Shown piece by piece: positions 44,875 to 54,921 of a DNA stretch of 59,708 bases. This DNA is from an uncultured Marivita sp. (GTDB taxonomy: Bacteria; Pseudomonadota; Alphaproteobacteria; Rhodobacterales; Rhodobacteraceae), in the NCBI GenBank assembly GCA_947503115.1, contig CANNCS010000008.1, forward strand, positions 1 to 59,708. The letters are read 5' to 3'. The notes under the pieces are model-generated. The model saw nothing but the letters and a program-made list of their open reading frames with translations. It was not told the origin of the DNA and did no database searches. How positions within the stretch are numbered: position 1 is the stretch's first letter; every line of letters starts with the position of its first letter. The position numbers were made by a program, and so were the translations under genes.

Positions 44875-47613
44875 TCAGCCTTCGCCGCCGGAGTCTTCTT
44901 CATCACCTTGATCTGCGATCCATGCCACGGACACGACCTCTTCGTCGGCCCCGGTGTTGAAGACCCGAACACCACCCGCGCTGCGTGACCGGAAGGAAAT
45001 GCCGTCGACCGGAACCCGGATCGATTGGCCCTTAGAGGTCGCCAGCATGATCTGGTCGTCCATCTCAACCGGGAAGCAGGCGACAATGGCTCCGCCCCGC
45101 ATGCCCTTGTCGATGGCTTGGACACCTTGTCCACCACGTCCGCGCACAGGGTAGTCATGCGACGACGACAGCTTGCCGGCACCTTTGGCCGTGATCGTCA
45201 GGATCAGGTTTTCCGCCGCCGACATCTCGGCATAGCGTTCCTGCGTGATGGACCCCGGTGCAGCCCCGTCCTCATCATCTTCGATTTCGGCATCATCGGC
45301 CAGACCAGCCACTGCACGGCGCATCTTGAGATATGCGGCACGTTCGGCTGGATCGGCTTCAAAATGTCGAATCACGGCCATGCTGACCACGCGGTCACTG
45401 CCGTTCAGGCGGATACCCCGAACCCCGGTTGACTTACGGCCCTTGAAGACACGAACCGCTGTGGTCTGGAAGCGAATGGCCCGACCGGCATCAGTCACCA
45501 ACATCACATCGTCATCTTCGGACGCGATGCGGGCATTCACCAGTTCCACACCTTCGGGCAGATCCATTGCAATCTTGCCGTTGCGCATCACGTTAGTGAA
45601 GTCTGAAAGCGCGTTGCGCCGTACATCACCAGCGCTGGTGGCAAAGATGATCTGAAGATCGTCCCAATGCTTTTCATCCCGATCCACCGGCATGATGGCG
45701 GCAATCGAAACACCTGTCGGGATGGGCAGAATATTGACGATCGCCTTGCCCTTCGCCGTGCGCCCACCCTGCGGCAAACGCCAAGTCTTGAGCTTGTAGA
45801 CCATGCCTTCGGTGGTAAAGAATAAAAGCTGCGTGTGGGTATTGGCGACGAACAGAGTGGTGACCACATCATCGTCCTTGGTCGCCATACCAGACAGGCC
45901 TTTACCGCCGCGCTTTTGCGCCCGGAAATCGGCCAACGGCGTACGCTTGATCCAGCCAGACTGGGTCACAGTAACGACCATGTCTTCGCGCTCGATCAGG
46001 TCTTCGTCTTCCATGTCGCCCGACCAGTCGACAATCTCGGTCCGGCGCGGCACTGCAAACAATTCGCGCACTTCGCGCAGCTCGTCCGCAATGATCCCCA
46101 TAATCCGGTCACGCGATCCAAGTATTTCGAGGTACTCGCGGATCTTGCCGGCCAGTTCTTCCAACTCGTCGGTGACTTCCTTGACACCGATCTGGGTCAA
46201 GCGTTGCAACCGCAGTTCCAGAATGGCGCGGGCTTGGACTTCGGACAGGTTATATGTGCCGTCTTCGTTCGCCGTGTGGGTTGGATCGTCGATCAGTTTG
46301 ATGTAGGGCAGGATTTCCGCCGCAGGCCAGCGACGCGTCATCAACCGTTCACGCGCCTCGGCAGCATCGGCAGACGACCGGATCGTGGCGACCACTTCGT
46401 CGATATTGGTGACGGCCACGGCAAGACCGCAAAGGATATGGCTGCGTTCGCGCGCCTTGCGCAACAAGTGCGCCGTGCGCCGCGCCACAACGTCTTCGCG
46501 GAAATCAATGAACGCCGTCAAGAACTTGCGCAAGGTCAACTGCTCGGGTCGACCGCCATTCAGCGCCAACATGTTGCAGCCGAAGGACGTCTGCATCGGT
46601 GTGAATCGGAACAATTGGTTCAGCACGACCTCGGCGGTCGCGTCACGCTTAAGCTCGACCACAACACGAACGCCATTGCGGTCGGATTCATCTTGAACGT
46701 GGGAAATTCCCTCGATCCGCTTTTCGCGCGCCGCCTCGGCGATACGCTCGATCATGGTGGCTTTGTTCACCTGATAGGGAATCTCGTCGATGACGATCGC
46801 CCAACGGTCTTTTCGGATCTCTTCCACGCGGGTTTTTGATCGGATGATGACCGACCCGCGTCCTTCAAGGTAGGCTTTGCGCGCGCCGGTTCGGCCCAGC
46901 ATGATGCCCCCGGTTGGGAAATCGGGGCCGGGAACGTAGTCAATCAACTGTTCCGAGGTCAGGTCTGGCTCTTCGATCAGCGCCAGACATGCGTCGACAA
47001 CCTCGCCCAGATTGTGCGGTGGGATGTTGGTCGCCATACCGACAGCAATACCGCCGGCACCATTGACCAGCATGTTCGGGAACCGCGCCGGCAGAACCGT
47101 TGGTTCACGGTCCTTGCCGTCATAGTTGTCTTGAAAATCGACGGTTTCCTTGTCGATATCTGCCAGCAGATACGCAGCCGGCTTGTCCATCCGAACTTCG
47201 GTGTAACGCATGGCCGCCGCGTTATCGCCGTCCATCGATCCAAAGTTGCCCTGTCCGTCCAACAGCGGCAGTGACATCGAGAAATCCTGAGCCATTCGCA
47301 CCAGCGCGTCATAGATCGCGCTGTCGCCGTGAGGGTGGTATTTCCCCATCACATCGCCCACGGGACGCGCCGATTTGCGGTACGGCTTGTCGTGCCCGTT
47401 GTTGCTTTCGTGCATCGCGTAGAGGATGCGCCGGTGCACAGGCTTCAGGCCGTCGCGCAAATCCGGGATGGCCCGGCTCACGATCACGCTCATCGCGTAA
47501 TCGAGATACGAAGTCTTCATCTCGTCGGTGATCGACACCTGCGGTCCCGCATATTTGGGGCGCTCGGGCGGCATATCTTCTGTGTTTTCAGGAGTTTCTG
47601 GCGTGTCGCTCAC
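44875..47613 (-). CDS. gyrA: DNA gyrase subunit A
   Basis: The 912-residue type II topoisomerase subunit cuts and rejoins DNA to introduce negative supercoils with GyrB. The quinolone-determining region reads [13 protein letters not shown], with Ser and Asp at the positions where resistance changes occur (unmutated), and the catalytic Tyr lies in [10 protein letters not shown]. The C-terminal beta-pinwheel follows ([12 protein letters not shown]; the GyrA box QKRGGKG). The start is GTG with a poor ribosome binding site. Own terminator downstream. Confidence 0.97.
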   Translation of the reverse strand: MSDTPETPENTEDMPPERPKYAGPQVSITDEMKTSYLDYAMSVIVSRAIPDLRDGLKPVHRRILYAMHESNNGHDKPYRKSARPVGDVMGKYHPHGDSAIYDALVRMAQDFSMSLPLLDGQGNFGSMDGDNAAAMRYTEVRMDKPAAYLLADIDKETVDFQDNYDGKDREPTVLPARFPNMLVNGAGGIAVGMATNIPPHNLGEVVDACLALIEEPDLTSEQLIDYVPGPDFPTGGIMLGRTGARKAYLEGRGSVIIRSKTRVEEIRKDRWAIVIDEIPYQVNKATMIERIAEAAREKRIEGISHVQDESDRNGVRVVVELKRDATAEVVLNQLFRFTPMQTSFGCNMLALNGGRPEQLTLRKFLTAFIDFREDVVARRTAHLLRKARERSHILCGLAVAVTNIDEVVATIRSSADAAEARERLMTRRWPAAEILPYIKLIDDPTHTANEDGTYNLSEVQARAILELRLQRLTQIGVKEVTDELEELAGKIREYLEILGSRDRIMGIIADELREVRELFAVPRRTEIVDWSGDMEDEDLIEREDMVVTVTQSGWIKRTPLADFRAQKRGGKGLSGMATKDDDVVTTLFVANTHTQLLFFTTEGMVYKLKTWRLPQGGRTAKGKAIVNILPIPTGVSIAAIMPVDRDEKHWDDLQIIFATSAGDVRRNALSDFTNVMRNGKIAMDLPEGVELVNARIASEDDDVMLVTDAGRAIRFQTTAVRVFKGRKSTGVRGIRLNGSDRVVSMAVIRHFEADPAERAAYLKMRRAVAGLADDAEIEDDEDGAAPGSITQERYAEMSAAENLILTITAKGAGKLSSSHDYPVRGRGGQGVQAIDKGMRGGAIVACFPVEMDDQIMLATSKGQSIRVPVDGISFRSRSAGGVRVFNTGADEEVVSVAWIADQGDEEDSGGEG

Positions 47614-47816
47614 GTGGATAGCCTGCTGTCTGTCATTCTATATTTTGTTGAACTGCACTATATCAGAGACAGGATGTAGGCCGCAATGCACTTGACCAAT
47701 TTAGTAAGTGTGCAGTTTTGGCACTCAAGTATGCATCTGGCTAACACACTGTTTTTGTTGAAAGTTAACGAATTCATGGCAAACTCAATCGCACAAGAAG
47801 AAACGATGAGGTTTGC

Positions 47817-48089
47817 ATGACCGAAATGAGTGAAACCGAGTTGATGCTGCGTGGCTACGGGTTGACCACCGCGCAATTATATTACCGGATGCCAGATTTT
47901 CAGAACGTCCTGAACACCTTTGTTTGGCAGGAATACGATCTCGCCCCAGATCATCCCAAACTGTTCGAGTTTATAGAATTCTGGCAAGACACGATCGAAG
48001 GCCCGTTGCATTCGGTGCAATACACCCACCGCAAACTGCTGTCCTCAGGTGAATGGCAGCAGGTCGTGGGGGAGTTCACGATCCACTAA
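47817..48089 (+). CDS. usg: Usg-family protein
   Basis: The 90-residue protein (MTEMSETELMLRGYGLTTAQ, YRMPDFQNVLNTFVWQEYDL, FWQDTIEGPLHSV) matches alphaproteobacterial Usg proteins, named for location near tryptophan or phosphoribosylanthranilate genes in other species; function unknown. Divergent from gyrA (203-base gap) and followed by a strong palindrome. Confidence 0.8.
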   Translation: MTEMSETELMLRGYGLTTAQLYYRMPDFQNVLNTFVWQEYDLAPDHPKLFEFIEFWQDTIEGPLHSVQYTHRKLLSSGEWQQVVGEFTIH

Positions 48090-48093
48090 AACG

Positions 48094-48120
48094 TCATCCT
48101 CGGGCTTGACCCGAGGATGA
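48094..48120. repeat. Palindromic intergenic element (CATCCTCGGG type)
   Basis: An 11-bp perfect stem (TCATCCTCGGG with CCCGAGGATGA) around a 5-base loop lies between convergent usg and the M32 carboxypeptidase gene. This hairpin sequence recurs in many alphaproteobacterial genomes as a small dispersed palindrome and also suits as a bidirectional terminator. Confidence 0.75.
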
Positions 48121-48134
48121 TCAGGATCGCAGGT

Positions 48135-49607
48135 CTACACCCCGTAAATCTCTCCGAACTTCGCCTCGAGATAGGACAGCAAAGGCGCTTCATTGGGCGC
48201 AAACCCGCAAGCCCGCTCGATCACCTCGCGTGGCTCATAAAGCCCGCCATGCCGTTGCAGGTTATCCCGCAGCCACCCTGTCGCTGCAGATGTGTCACCC
48301 GCCGTAAGCTGCGCGTCCAGATCCGGCACCGCCTTGCGCAACGCCTCGTGCAGACAACCCGCATAGACATTGCCCAAGGAATAGGTGGCGAAATAGCCGA
48401 ACAGCCCAACTGACCAGTGCACATCCTGCAACACGCCGTTCGACGCCTTGTCCACAGGATACCCGAAATCCGCCTCAAAACGGGTGTTCCACGCCTCTTC
48501 CAGATCGCCCACATCCAGCGTTCCGGCGATCATCTTCCGCTCCAGATCGAAGCGCAGCAAAACATGAAGGTTGTACTGTACCTCGTCCGATTCCGTGCGA
48601 ATGAAGCCCTGATGCACGCGGTTCACCGTGCCGTAAAATGCATCCGAATCATTGATGCCAATCTCACCAAACGCATCGACCATCTGCCCGTGCAGCCATC
48701 CCGTGAAGGCCCGTGATCGGCCAAGCTGGTTTTCGTAGATGCGCGATTGGCTTTCATGCACACCCATCGACACACCGCGTCCCAAGGGTGTCAGCAGATA
48801 GGCTTGGTCGATATTCTGTTCATAGGCCGCATGACCGACCTCGTGGATCGTCGAATAAATGCAGTTAAAGGGATCGGTTGGATCGGTCCGCGTGGTGATC
48901 CGCACGTCATTGCCGGAACCGGAACTGAAGGGATGCACGGCCTTGTCAACTCGTCCGCGGGACATGTCATAGCCAAAAGCCTTGGCGATCTGCCGCGACA
49001 GCTTCATCTGGGCGTTTTCGTCAAACGTGCCGTTTAGCGCCGCCGGGGCAGGGGCGCCCAACACCTTGTCGCGCAGCTCCACCAGTCGCGGCCGCAACGC
49101 GCCAAACATCGCGTCTAACTGCTCGGCTGTGGCTCCGGGTTCATAATCCTGCAATAATGCATCGTACGGATCGCCACCGTTCGCCAAAGCTGCGCCTTCC
49201 TGCCGTCGAAGGTCCAGAACCCGCTCCAGCGTTGGCGCAAAGGCTGCGAAATCATCATTCGCCCGCGCCTCAGCCCAAATGCCCTGCGCCATAGACGTGG
49301 TCCGAGCCAGCTCTGCCGCCAGATCGCTGGGCACCTTTGAGGCCCGGTCGAAACCGCGCTGGATGTGTCGCAGATGCGCCTTGGCCTCGTCATCGCTGCC
49401 CTTGGCCTTTGACAACCATTCGCCCACACGCGGATCCATTCGCCGCGCGTGCAGTACGGATTCCAGCGCGCCCATCTCTTCGGCGCGCTGTGCGGCAGCT
49501 CCGCGGGGCATGGTGGTTTCTTGATCCCAGCCAAGTCGCTCCGCGATGTGGCCCAGCGCCTCGGTCTCGCGCGTAAAAGCCATCAAGTCATCATAAGCCG
49601 TGCTCAT
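48135..49607 (-). CDS. M32 family carboxypeptidase (Taq-type)
   Basis: The 490-residue metallopeptidase has the zinc site HEVGHAAYEQ with the third ligand Glu in VHESQSRIYEN, and DVRITTRTDPTDPFNCIYST upstream. M32 enzymes trim C-terminal residues from peptides. The ATG at 49607 (GGGGAGCG upstream) gives the usual length; a longer frame is unlikely. Overlaps the ctaA stop by 4 bases. Confidence 0.92.
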   Translation of the reverse strand: MSTAYDDLMAFTRETEALGHIAERLGWDQETTMPRGAAAQRAEEMGALESVLHARRMDPRVGEWLSKAKGSDDEAKAHLRHIQRGFDRASKVPSDLAAELARTTSMAQGIWAEARANDDFAAFAPTLERVLDLRRQEGAALANGGDPYDALLQDYEPGATAEQLDAMFGALRPRLVELRDKVLGAPAPAALNGTFDENAQMKLSRQIAKAFGYDMSRGRVDKAVHPFSSGSGNDVRITTRTDPTDPFNCIYSTIHEVGHAAYEQNIDQAYLLTPLGRGVSMGVHESQSRIYENQLGRSRAFTGWLHGQMVDAFGEIGINDSDAFYGTVNRVHQGFIRTESDEVQYNLHVLLRFDLERKMIAGTLDVGDLEEAWNTRFEADFGYPVDKASNGVLQDVHWSVGLFGYFATYSLGNVYAGCLHEALRKAVPDLDAQLTAGDTSAATGWLRDNLQRHGGLYEPREVIERACGFAPNEAPLLSYLEAKFGEIYGV

Positions 49608-50752
49608 GCTGTCGCTCCCCGAATGGATTGTTGCGCTGGATATTGTGCCCCGAAGCGCGCCCGCAAGATAAGCACCCAAAGGATCACTGCCCCAACCTGA
49701 TGCGCAATCGCAACCTGCCACGGGGCCATGTAAAGAACCGTGACAACGCCCAGCGCCATTTGCACCCAAAGCATGGCAAAGACCGCATTGAACCGGAACC
49801 GCGTATCCGCATTCGGTGAACGGCGGGCACGAAGCCAGACGACAATGCCAAAGGCCAACAGTAAATAGCCCGCGATGCGGTGCATGAACTGCACAAGCCC
49901 CGCGTTTTCGAAGAAGTTGCGCCACAAGGGCTCCAACTCGAACGGGTAGGGCGGTAGGAATGCGCCCGCCATCAAAGGCCAGTCATTATAGGTGCGGCCT
50001 GCATCAATGCCAGCGACCAACGCGCCCAACAGGATTTGCAGGAACGTGAAATGCAACAGCCCGGTGCCAAGCCCAAAAAGCTTGCCTTCCCGCGACCGTC
50101 GTGCCTGCATCAGGTCGCGCTCCTCGCGGCCCAACTCGAAGGTGTACCATGCGATGAAGCCAAGAATGACAAAGGCCAGCCCCAGATGCGTCGCCAAACG
50201 ATACGAGGCCACGTCAAGCATGGTGCCCGTCAAACCAGACGCCACCATCCACCAACCAATGGCCCCCTGAGCGCCACCCAGCACCCCCAGAAAGAACAAC
50301 CGCCCAGTCCAACCCGTCGGGATTTTGCGCGCGACAAGGAAGCCGAAAAAGCCCAGCGCCCAGACCAAACCAATGACCCGGCCCAACTGCCGATGACCCC
50401 ATTCCCACCAATAGATAAACTGGAACTCTGCAAGGCTCATGCCTTTGTTTTGCAACTGATATTCCGGGATTGCGCGATAGAGGTCGAACGCGCGTTGCCA
50501 GTCCTCGGTTGTCAACGGCGGCAAGGCCCCGGTGAAAGGCCGCCATTCGGTGATCGACAACCCACTGTCCGTCAATCGGGTTAAACCGCCCACGGCGATC
50601 ATCACCATAACCATGGCGAACAGGATCATCAGCCAAACCCGGATCGCGCCACGCGCGCCTCGCTTGCCCGCATCGATCATGCCGCCCTTGGGGGCGTCCG
50701 TGCGCGGTGTCTCTGCACCAACCTCTTCAAAGATGCTGCGTTTGCTGCTCAT
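49604..50752 (-). CDS. ctaA: Heme A synthase (Cox15/CtaA, type 2)
   Basis: The 382-residue inner-membrane protein has eight predicted transmembrane helices with His ligands in GHRQLGRVIGLVW, RLATHLGLAFV, FMHRIAGYLLL and IAHQVGAVIL, and the type 2 signature GLTRLTDSGLSITEW. It oxidises heme O to heme A for aa3 oxidase. Overlaps the peptidase start. Confidence 0.95.
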   Translation of the reverse strand: MSSKRSIFEEVGAETPRTDAPKGGMIDAGKRGARGAIRVWLMILFAMVMVMIAVGGLTRLTDSGLSITEWRPFTGALPPLTTEDWQRAFDLYRAIPEYQLQNKGMSLAEFQFIYWWEWGHRQLGRVIGLVWALGFFGFLVARKIPTGWTGRLFFLGVLGGAQGAIGWWMVASGLTGTMLDVASYRLATHLGLAFVILGFIAWYTFELGREERDLMQARRSREGKLFGLGTGLLHFTFLQILLGALVAGIDAGRTYNDWPLMAGAFLPPYPFELEPLWRNFFENAGLVQFMHRIAGYLLLAFGIVVWLRARRSPNADTRFRFNAVFAMLWVQMALGVVTVLYMAPWQVAIAHQVGAVILWVLILRARFGAQYPAQQSIRGATA

Positions 50753-50814
50753 TCAGGGGTCTCCTTCTTGGCCGAAAGACTAGGCTTGGGGTAGGTCCGC
50801 TTCAAGGCGCCAGG

Positions 50815-51558
50815 CTAGCCCTTCTCCTTCCAACGCACCATTTGCCGCAGCACACCATGCAACATTTGCACGTCCGCACGCGTCATCGGCATGCGCGACC
50901 ACATGTTCCGAAGGTTCAACTTCATGCTGTCCGCCTTGGTTTCAGGGAAAAAGAACCCAGCCGTGTCCAGCGCGGTCTCGTAATGCTCGGCCAGTTTGTC
51001 CATCTCGATGGCATTGGCCCAATCGGTGCCCGCCATCTCGGTGGCCTCGGCTGCGATCTCGACCGACTGGCGTCGCCATTCATACCCTGTCAGCAGCACA
51101 CATTGCGCAAGGTTCAACGAAGCGAACTCAGGATTAACCGGAACCGAGATAATGGCATTGGCCAGCGCGATGTCGTCATTCTCTAATCCTGCGCGTTCCG
51201 GCCCAAACAACACAGCCACTTTTTCGCCAGCGGTGATCTTTTCACGCGTGACCTCCATCGCCCGTTCCGGCGTCATCACCGGCTTGGTCATGTCGCGTTG
51301 TCGTGCGGTAGTGGCAAACACATAAGAACAGTCCGCAACCGCATCGACGGTGCGATCGACCAACACTGCGTCATCCAGGATCCGTCCCGCGCCCGAGGCC
51401 ATCGCGACCGCTTTCTGGTTCGGCCAACCATCCCGCGGCGCAACCAGTTTCATGCGATCCAACCCGAAATTCAGCATCGCCCGTGCGGCGGCACCGATAT
51501 TCTCGCCCATTTGCGGGCGAACCAGAACAAAACTGGGCTGCGGTGTGTCGCTCGGCAT
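50815..51558 (-). CDS. trmJ: tRNA 2'-O-methyltransferase TrmJ-type (SPOUT)
   Basis: The 247-residue SpoU-fold methyltransferase has the three knot motifs NIGAAARAMLNFG, VLFGPERAGLENDDI and VPVNPEFASLNLAQCVLL, plus a C-terminal extension of TrmJ type. TrmJ methylates position 32 of tRNA anticodon loops. ATG at 51558 with GGAG. It lies 62 bases upstream of ctaA on the same strand and diverges from the thiE-like gene. Confidence 0.88.
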   Translation of the reverse strand: MPSDTPQPSFVLVRPQMGENIGAAARAMLNFGLDRMKLVAPRDGWPNQKAVAMASGAGRILDDAVLVDRTVDAVADCSYVFATTARQRDMTKPVMTPERAMEVTREKITAGEKVAVLFGPERAGLENDDIALANAIISVPVNPEFASLNLAQCVLLTGYEWRRQSVEIAAEATEMAGTDWANAIEMDKLAEHYETALDTAGFFFPETKADSMKLNLRNMWSRMPMTRADVQMLHGVLRQMVRWKEKG

Positions 51559-51690
51559 GAAAGATGTCTCCGAAAATCTCAGGTCGCGCCTGACTATTGT
51601 GCGCGCGCTCAAAGGGCAAGCAATGCAAGCCCTTGGCGCAGGGCGTGAAATCACGGTATAGGGTGTCAACCACCAAGGAAGGGGCCGAAG

Positions 51691-52314
51691 ATGTCCGACG
51701 TAGAGCAGCCACAAATCTACCTGATCACACCACCCGAGATCGAACTCAGCCATTTTCCAACCGATTTGGCCCGGGTGCTGGACACGACCGAGATCGCCTG
51801 TATCCGTCTGTCCCTCGCAACCCGAGACGAAGATCTGATCCTTCGCGCCGCCGACGCTGTGCGCGAGGTGGCCCATCGCTATGACGTGGCGCTGGTGATC
51901 GACACCCATGTTGTTCTGGCTCAACGTCTTGGCCTTGATGGCGTTCACCTGACCGACGGCGCACGATCGGTGCGTATGGCGCGCAAAGAGTTGGGCGAAG
52001 ACGCCATTGTCGGCGCGTTCTGCGGGCATCTTCGTCATGACGGCATGAGCGCGGGCGAAGCGGGGGCTGACTATGTCAGTTTCGGCCCAGTGGGCGAAAC
52101 CACATTGGGTGATGGATCGCGTGCCGAGGCAGAATTGTTTCAGTGGTGGTCGGAAATGATTGAGATCCCAGTGGTCGCCGAAGGCGGCCTCGATGCTGAC
52201 ATCGTCCGCGCACTCGCTCCCATCACGGATTTCTTTGGCATCGGCGAAGAGATTTGGCGGGCCGATGATCCTGTCACAGCTCTTAAGAACCTGACCGATG
52301 CGATGGCTGGCTAA
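51691..52314 (+). CDS. Thiamine phosphate synthase-like protein
   Basis: The 207-residue TIM-barrel protein matches ThiE in length and in GLDGVHLTDG, GAFCGHLRHDG and GADYVSFGPV, but the Mg/pyrophosphate-binding 'ND' of canonical ThiE is IDTHV here and the FGPVF-P-T-x-(S/T)-K loop is replaced by GPVGETTLGDG. So it may be a divergent ThiE or a paralogue with another function. AAGGAAGGGG upstream. Solitary; no TPP riboswitch found upstream. Confidence 0.7.
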   Translation: MSDVEQPQIYLITPPEIELSHFPTDLARVLDTTEIACIRLSLATRDEDLILRAADAVREVAHRYDVALVIDTHVVLAQRLGLDGVHLTDGARSVRMARKELGEDAIVGAFCGHLRHDGMSAGEAGADYVSFGPVGETTLGDGSRAEAELFQWWSEMIEIPVVAEGGLDADIVRALAPITDFFGIGEEIWRADDPVTALKNLTDAMAG

Positions 52315-52318
52315 TCGG

Positions 52319-52572
52319 GTCAGGGGGCTGTCTGCCCCCTCAGCGCGTTCCGCGCCTCACCCCCGAGGATATATTTCAACCAGAGAATAATGAGGGAAGA
52401 TCCACCCCCTGCACATCAGGCAGGGGGCTTCTCCGGTTGCGGTCATCGGCGTCCCCGCCTGTCCCGCAACACAGCAGATAGCCGGTTAAGGTTAACGATC
52501 CGTTACTTCTCTGGTTTTCAAATATCCCGGGGGAGTCGCCCTTGGGCGACGGGGGCAGAGCCCCCATCCTAC
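52319..52572. repeat. Cluster of inverted Rhodobacterales-type hairpin elements
   Basis: Two copies of the pattern GGGGGCT-TCTGCCCCC ... CCCCCG-GATAT occur in opposite orientation (from 52324 onwards on plus; 52528-52572 on minus), and between them CCCCCTGC pairs with GCAGGGGG around 52420-52440. All are strong G/C hairpins. The gap between the thiE-like and SYLF genes is filled with them; there is no gene. Confidence 0.65.
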
Positions 52573-52577
52573 ATGCG

Positions 52578-53135
52578 TCAGGGAATGATCCGGGTGTATT
52601 TCACACCTTCCAGCGTTGCGCCGATGCGCAGTCCTGCCTGACCGAAGATCACCGCAATGACCGGGGCCAGCGATGTTGTGGTCTCGGCGGCGAGGGTCTC
52701 ACCACCTTCGGGGATCGCATATTCGATATTGGCCCCAGCGGCCCAACCGGGCGAACGGCGGAAATTCATCAGCGCGTCTTCGGTCATGAAAAACAACACA
52801 TGTGCGTATTGCTGCGCACCGATTTGCAATCCTGCGCTGGCCTTGGTGGTGGAATAGTAATCGACCGTGATGCCACCAACGCGCAATGCACCGCGACCAA
52901 AGGCACCGCCAAGACCAAGCCCAGCCTCGGTCACCAGCGGCATGACAAGCAGACCGTTGGCATTGGCCGCAAGGTTCTGTGTGCCCGGGAAGCGGCGGTA
53001 CATTTCGGCAATCGTCGCATCGACCCGCGCGTCGATCCGCGCGCCGCCATTGCCGCCGACCGCGTTGTTACAGGCGCCCAATAGGACTGTGCCGCCAAGG
53101 CCCAAGGCCAGTTCGCGTCGTGTCAGGGATGTCAT
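52578..53135 (-). CDS. SYLF-domain lipoprotein
   Basis: The 185-residue protein has a twin-Arg-like basic start (MTSLTRRELALGLGG), a lipobox (LLGAC, Cys about residue 22), and a SYLF (YSC84-like) domain: GLLVMPLVTEAGLGLGGAFG, GGITVDYYSTTKASAGLQIG, AQQYAHVLFFMTEDALMNFR. SYLF domains bind lipids; role in bacteria unknown. The Met at 53135 was chosen for the signal peptide. Confidence 0.85.
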   Translation of the reverse strand: MTSLTRRELALGLGGTVLLGACNNAVGGNGGARIDARVDATIAEMYRRFPGTQNLAANANGLLVMPLVTEAGLGLGGAFGRGALRVGGITVDYYSTTKASAGLQIGAQQYAHVLFFMTEDALMNFRRSPGWAAGANIEYAIPEGGETLAAETTTSLAPVIAVIFGQAGLRIGATLEGVKYTRIIP

Positions 53136-53255
53136 GGTCTCTGCTCTTTCTTTGCCGATGCCTCTGAAAATCCGTCTGTACCGTCGGTTGGACGCAAGTA
53201 TAGCGTCAGAGACGCGCCCTGTCACTACGGATAGATCACGATAAGCGGCGCACCG

Positions 53256-54257
53256 CTACCCGTTGAGCAACCGTGCGGCAGCAGGCGCAAAATAGGTCAG
53301 AACCCCATCACAGCCTGCTCGTTTGAACGCCATCAGGCTTTCCAGCATCACCCGGTCGTGATCCAGCCAGCCGCGTTCAGCCGCACCCGCCAGCATCGCG
53401 TATTCGCCGGACACCTGATAGGCAAAAGTCGGAACGCCGAAAATGTCCTTGGTGCGGCGGCAGATGTCGAGATAGGGCATACCGGGCTTGATAATCACCA
53501 TGTCGGCGCCTTCGGACAGATCGCGCGCGATCAGGCGCATCGCTTCGTCGGAATTGCTGGGGTCCATCTGGTAGCCCTTCTTGTCGCCCTTGAACGCGCC
53601 GGACGCGCCCACAGCATCGCGGAATGGGCCGTAAAAAGCACTGGCATATTTGGCGGCATAGCTGAGGATCGCGACATTGCTAAAGCCTTCGCCCTCTAAC
53701 GCGCCGCGCATCGCGGCGATGCGGCTGTCCATCATATCCGATGGGCCGATGATGTCAGACCCGGCACGCGCCTGACTGAGTGTCTGTTTGACCAATGCCT
53801 CGACCGTGCGATCGTTTTCGATATAGCCGTCGGCGTCCATATACCCGTCATGCCCGGTGATATTATATGGATCCAAAGCCACATCCGTCATCACCATCAT
53901 GTCCGGAACCGCATCCTTGATCGCGCGGGTGGCGCGGTTGGACAGGTTTTCGGGGTTCCACGCCTCGGCGCAATCCTCGGTCTTGAGAGAAGGGTCAGTA
54001 TAGGGAAAAAGGCAGATCGCCGGGATGCCCAGCGCGTGCGCCTCGCGCGCGGCCTCGACCACCTTATCGACGGACCGCCGGACAACGCCTGGCATAGAAG
54101 CCACCGGCTCTTCGATGCCGTCCCCGTCCCGCACAAAGACCGGCCAAATGAAATCATCCGGTGTCAGCGTGTTCTCTCGCACCATGGCGCGCAGTCCTTC
54201 GGTGCGGCGCAAACGGCGCAAACGTGTGGCGGGAAAAGCGGCGGTGATCGGTTTCAT
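53256..54257 (-). CDS. hemB: Delta-aminolevulinic acid dehydratase (Mg-type)
   Basis: The 333-residue enzyme condenses two 5-aminolevulinates to porphobilinogen in heme/chlorophyll synthesis. Schiff-base lysines are in AAKYASAFYGPFRDAVG and MVIIKPGMPYLDI. The zinc-cysteine triad of the E. coli enzyme is replaced: the loop reads DVALDPYNITGHDG, the cysteine-free Mg-dependent type of Rhodobacter and Pseudomonas. ATG at 54257 with AAGGA upstream. Confidence 0.95.
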   Translation of the reverse strand: MKPITAAFPATRLRRLRRTEGLRAMVRENTLTPDDFIWPVFVRDGDGIEEPVASMPGVVRRSVDKVVEAAREAHALGIPAICLFPYTDPSLKTEDCAEAWNPENLSNRATRAIKDAVPDMMVMTDVALDPYNITGHDGYMDADGYIENDRTVEALVKQTLSQARAGSDIIGPSDMMDSRIAAMRGALEGEGFSNVAILSYAAKYASAFYGPFRDAVGASGAFKGDKKGYQMDPSNSDEAMRLIARDLSEGADMVIIKPGMPYLDICRRTKDIFGVPTFAYQVSGEYAMLAGAAERGWLDHDRVMLESLMAFKRAGCDGVLTYFAPAAARLLNG

Positions 54258-54360
54258 GGCGGCGGTCCTTGTCTTTGCCATGATTGGGTGGCATGGAATG
54301 ACCGCTGGAACAAGGCCTTGCCATATGCTGGGGCCGCGCGAACAAGGGATTAGGGGCACC

Positions 54361-54888
54361 TTGGATTGGTACTCAACCGTCTTTGAACTGATTGACATGC
54401 GGTCTTTTTCCAATCTTTGGTTTTGGATCGCACTTGCTGTCGTGTGGTCCACGGCCAGTCATTGGGTGCTGGGCGTGCCATTTGACATGGTCAGTCGCGC
54501 GCGGCGCAAAGGCGGGCCCGCGGCAGAAGATCTGACTGATCTGCTGCGCATCAACACAACCCGCCTTCTATATATCGCCGACGAGGCGGGCCTATGGGTG
54601 ATTGCGTCCGGCACGTTTTTCCTAACCGGGTTTGCTGTACTGGGGTGGGTTTATTGGGTCGAGATCGCGCAGGCGCTGTTCCTGCTGGGATTGCCTATGT
54701 CGATGGTTAGCCTGCTCAGCGTCTACACGGCCCGGGCATTGCACGAAAAAGATCACGACCTCGACGCGGTCTATAAGCGTCTTGGGCGGCATCGCTTGAT
54801 TGTTCAGGGTATCGGAATGGTGTCTATTTTCATCACTGCGATGTGGGGCATGTATATGAACCTCAGCGTTGGTGCGCTTGGCGGTTGA
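54361..54888 (+). CDS. Membrane protein of unknown function
   Basis: A protein of about 175 residues with three to four transmembrane helices (SNLWFWIALAVVWSTASHWV, LWVIASGTFFLTGFAVLGWV, IVQGIGMVSIFITAMWGMYM) and a cytoplasmic loop DMVSRARRKGGPAAEDLTDL. The TTG at 54361 (AGGGG upstream, DWYSTVFELIDMRSFS) fits better than the ATG at 54397, which has no binding site. Rhodobacterales relatives are sometimes labelled 'component of SufBCD complex' (memory; no support here). It precedes mfd by 33 bases. Confidence 0.6.
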   Translation: MDWYSTVFELIDMRSFSNLWFWIALAVVWSTASHWVLGVPFDMVSRARRKGGPAAEDLTDLLRINTTRLLYIADEAGLWVIASGTFFLTGFAVLGWVYWVEIAQALFLLGLPMSMVSLLSVYTARALHEKDHDLDAVYKRLGRHRLIVQGIGMVSIFITAMWGMYMNLSVGALGG

Positions 54889-54921
54889 CGCGGGCACAGT
54901 GCCGCGCCACATGACCGCGTT

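Noticed and set aside
47160-47400. Possible quinolone-resistance change in gyrA
   Set aside because: The Ser and Asp of the HGDSAIYD region are the sensitive residues.
48135-49925. Longer N-terminus (about 106 residues) for the M32 carboxypeptidase
   Set aside because: The extension lies inside ctaA, has no family match, and the ATG at 49607 has a clear GGGGAG site.
51600-51690. TPP riboswitch upstream of the thiE-like gene
   Set aside because: The conserved CUGAGA and ACCUGA elements are absent in the short gap.
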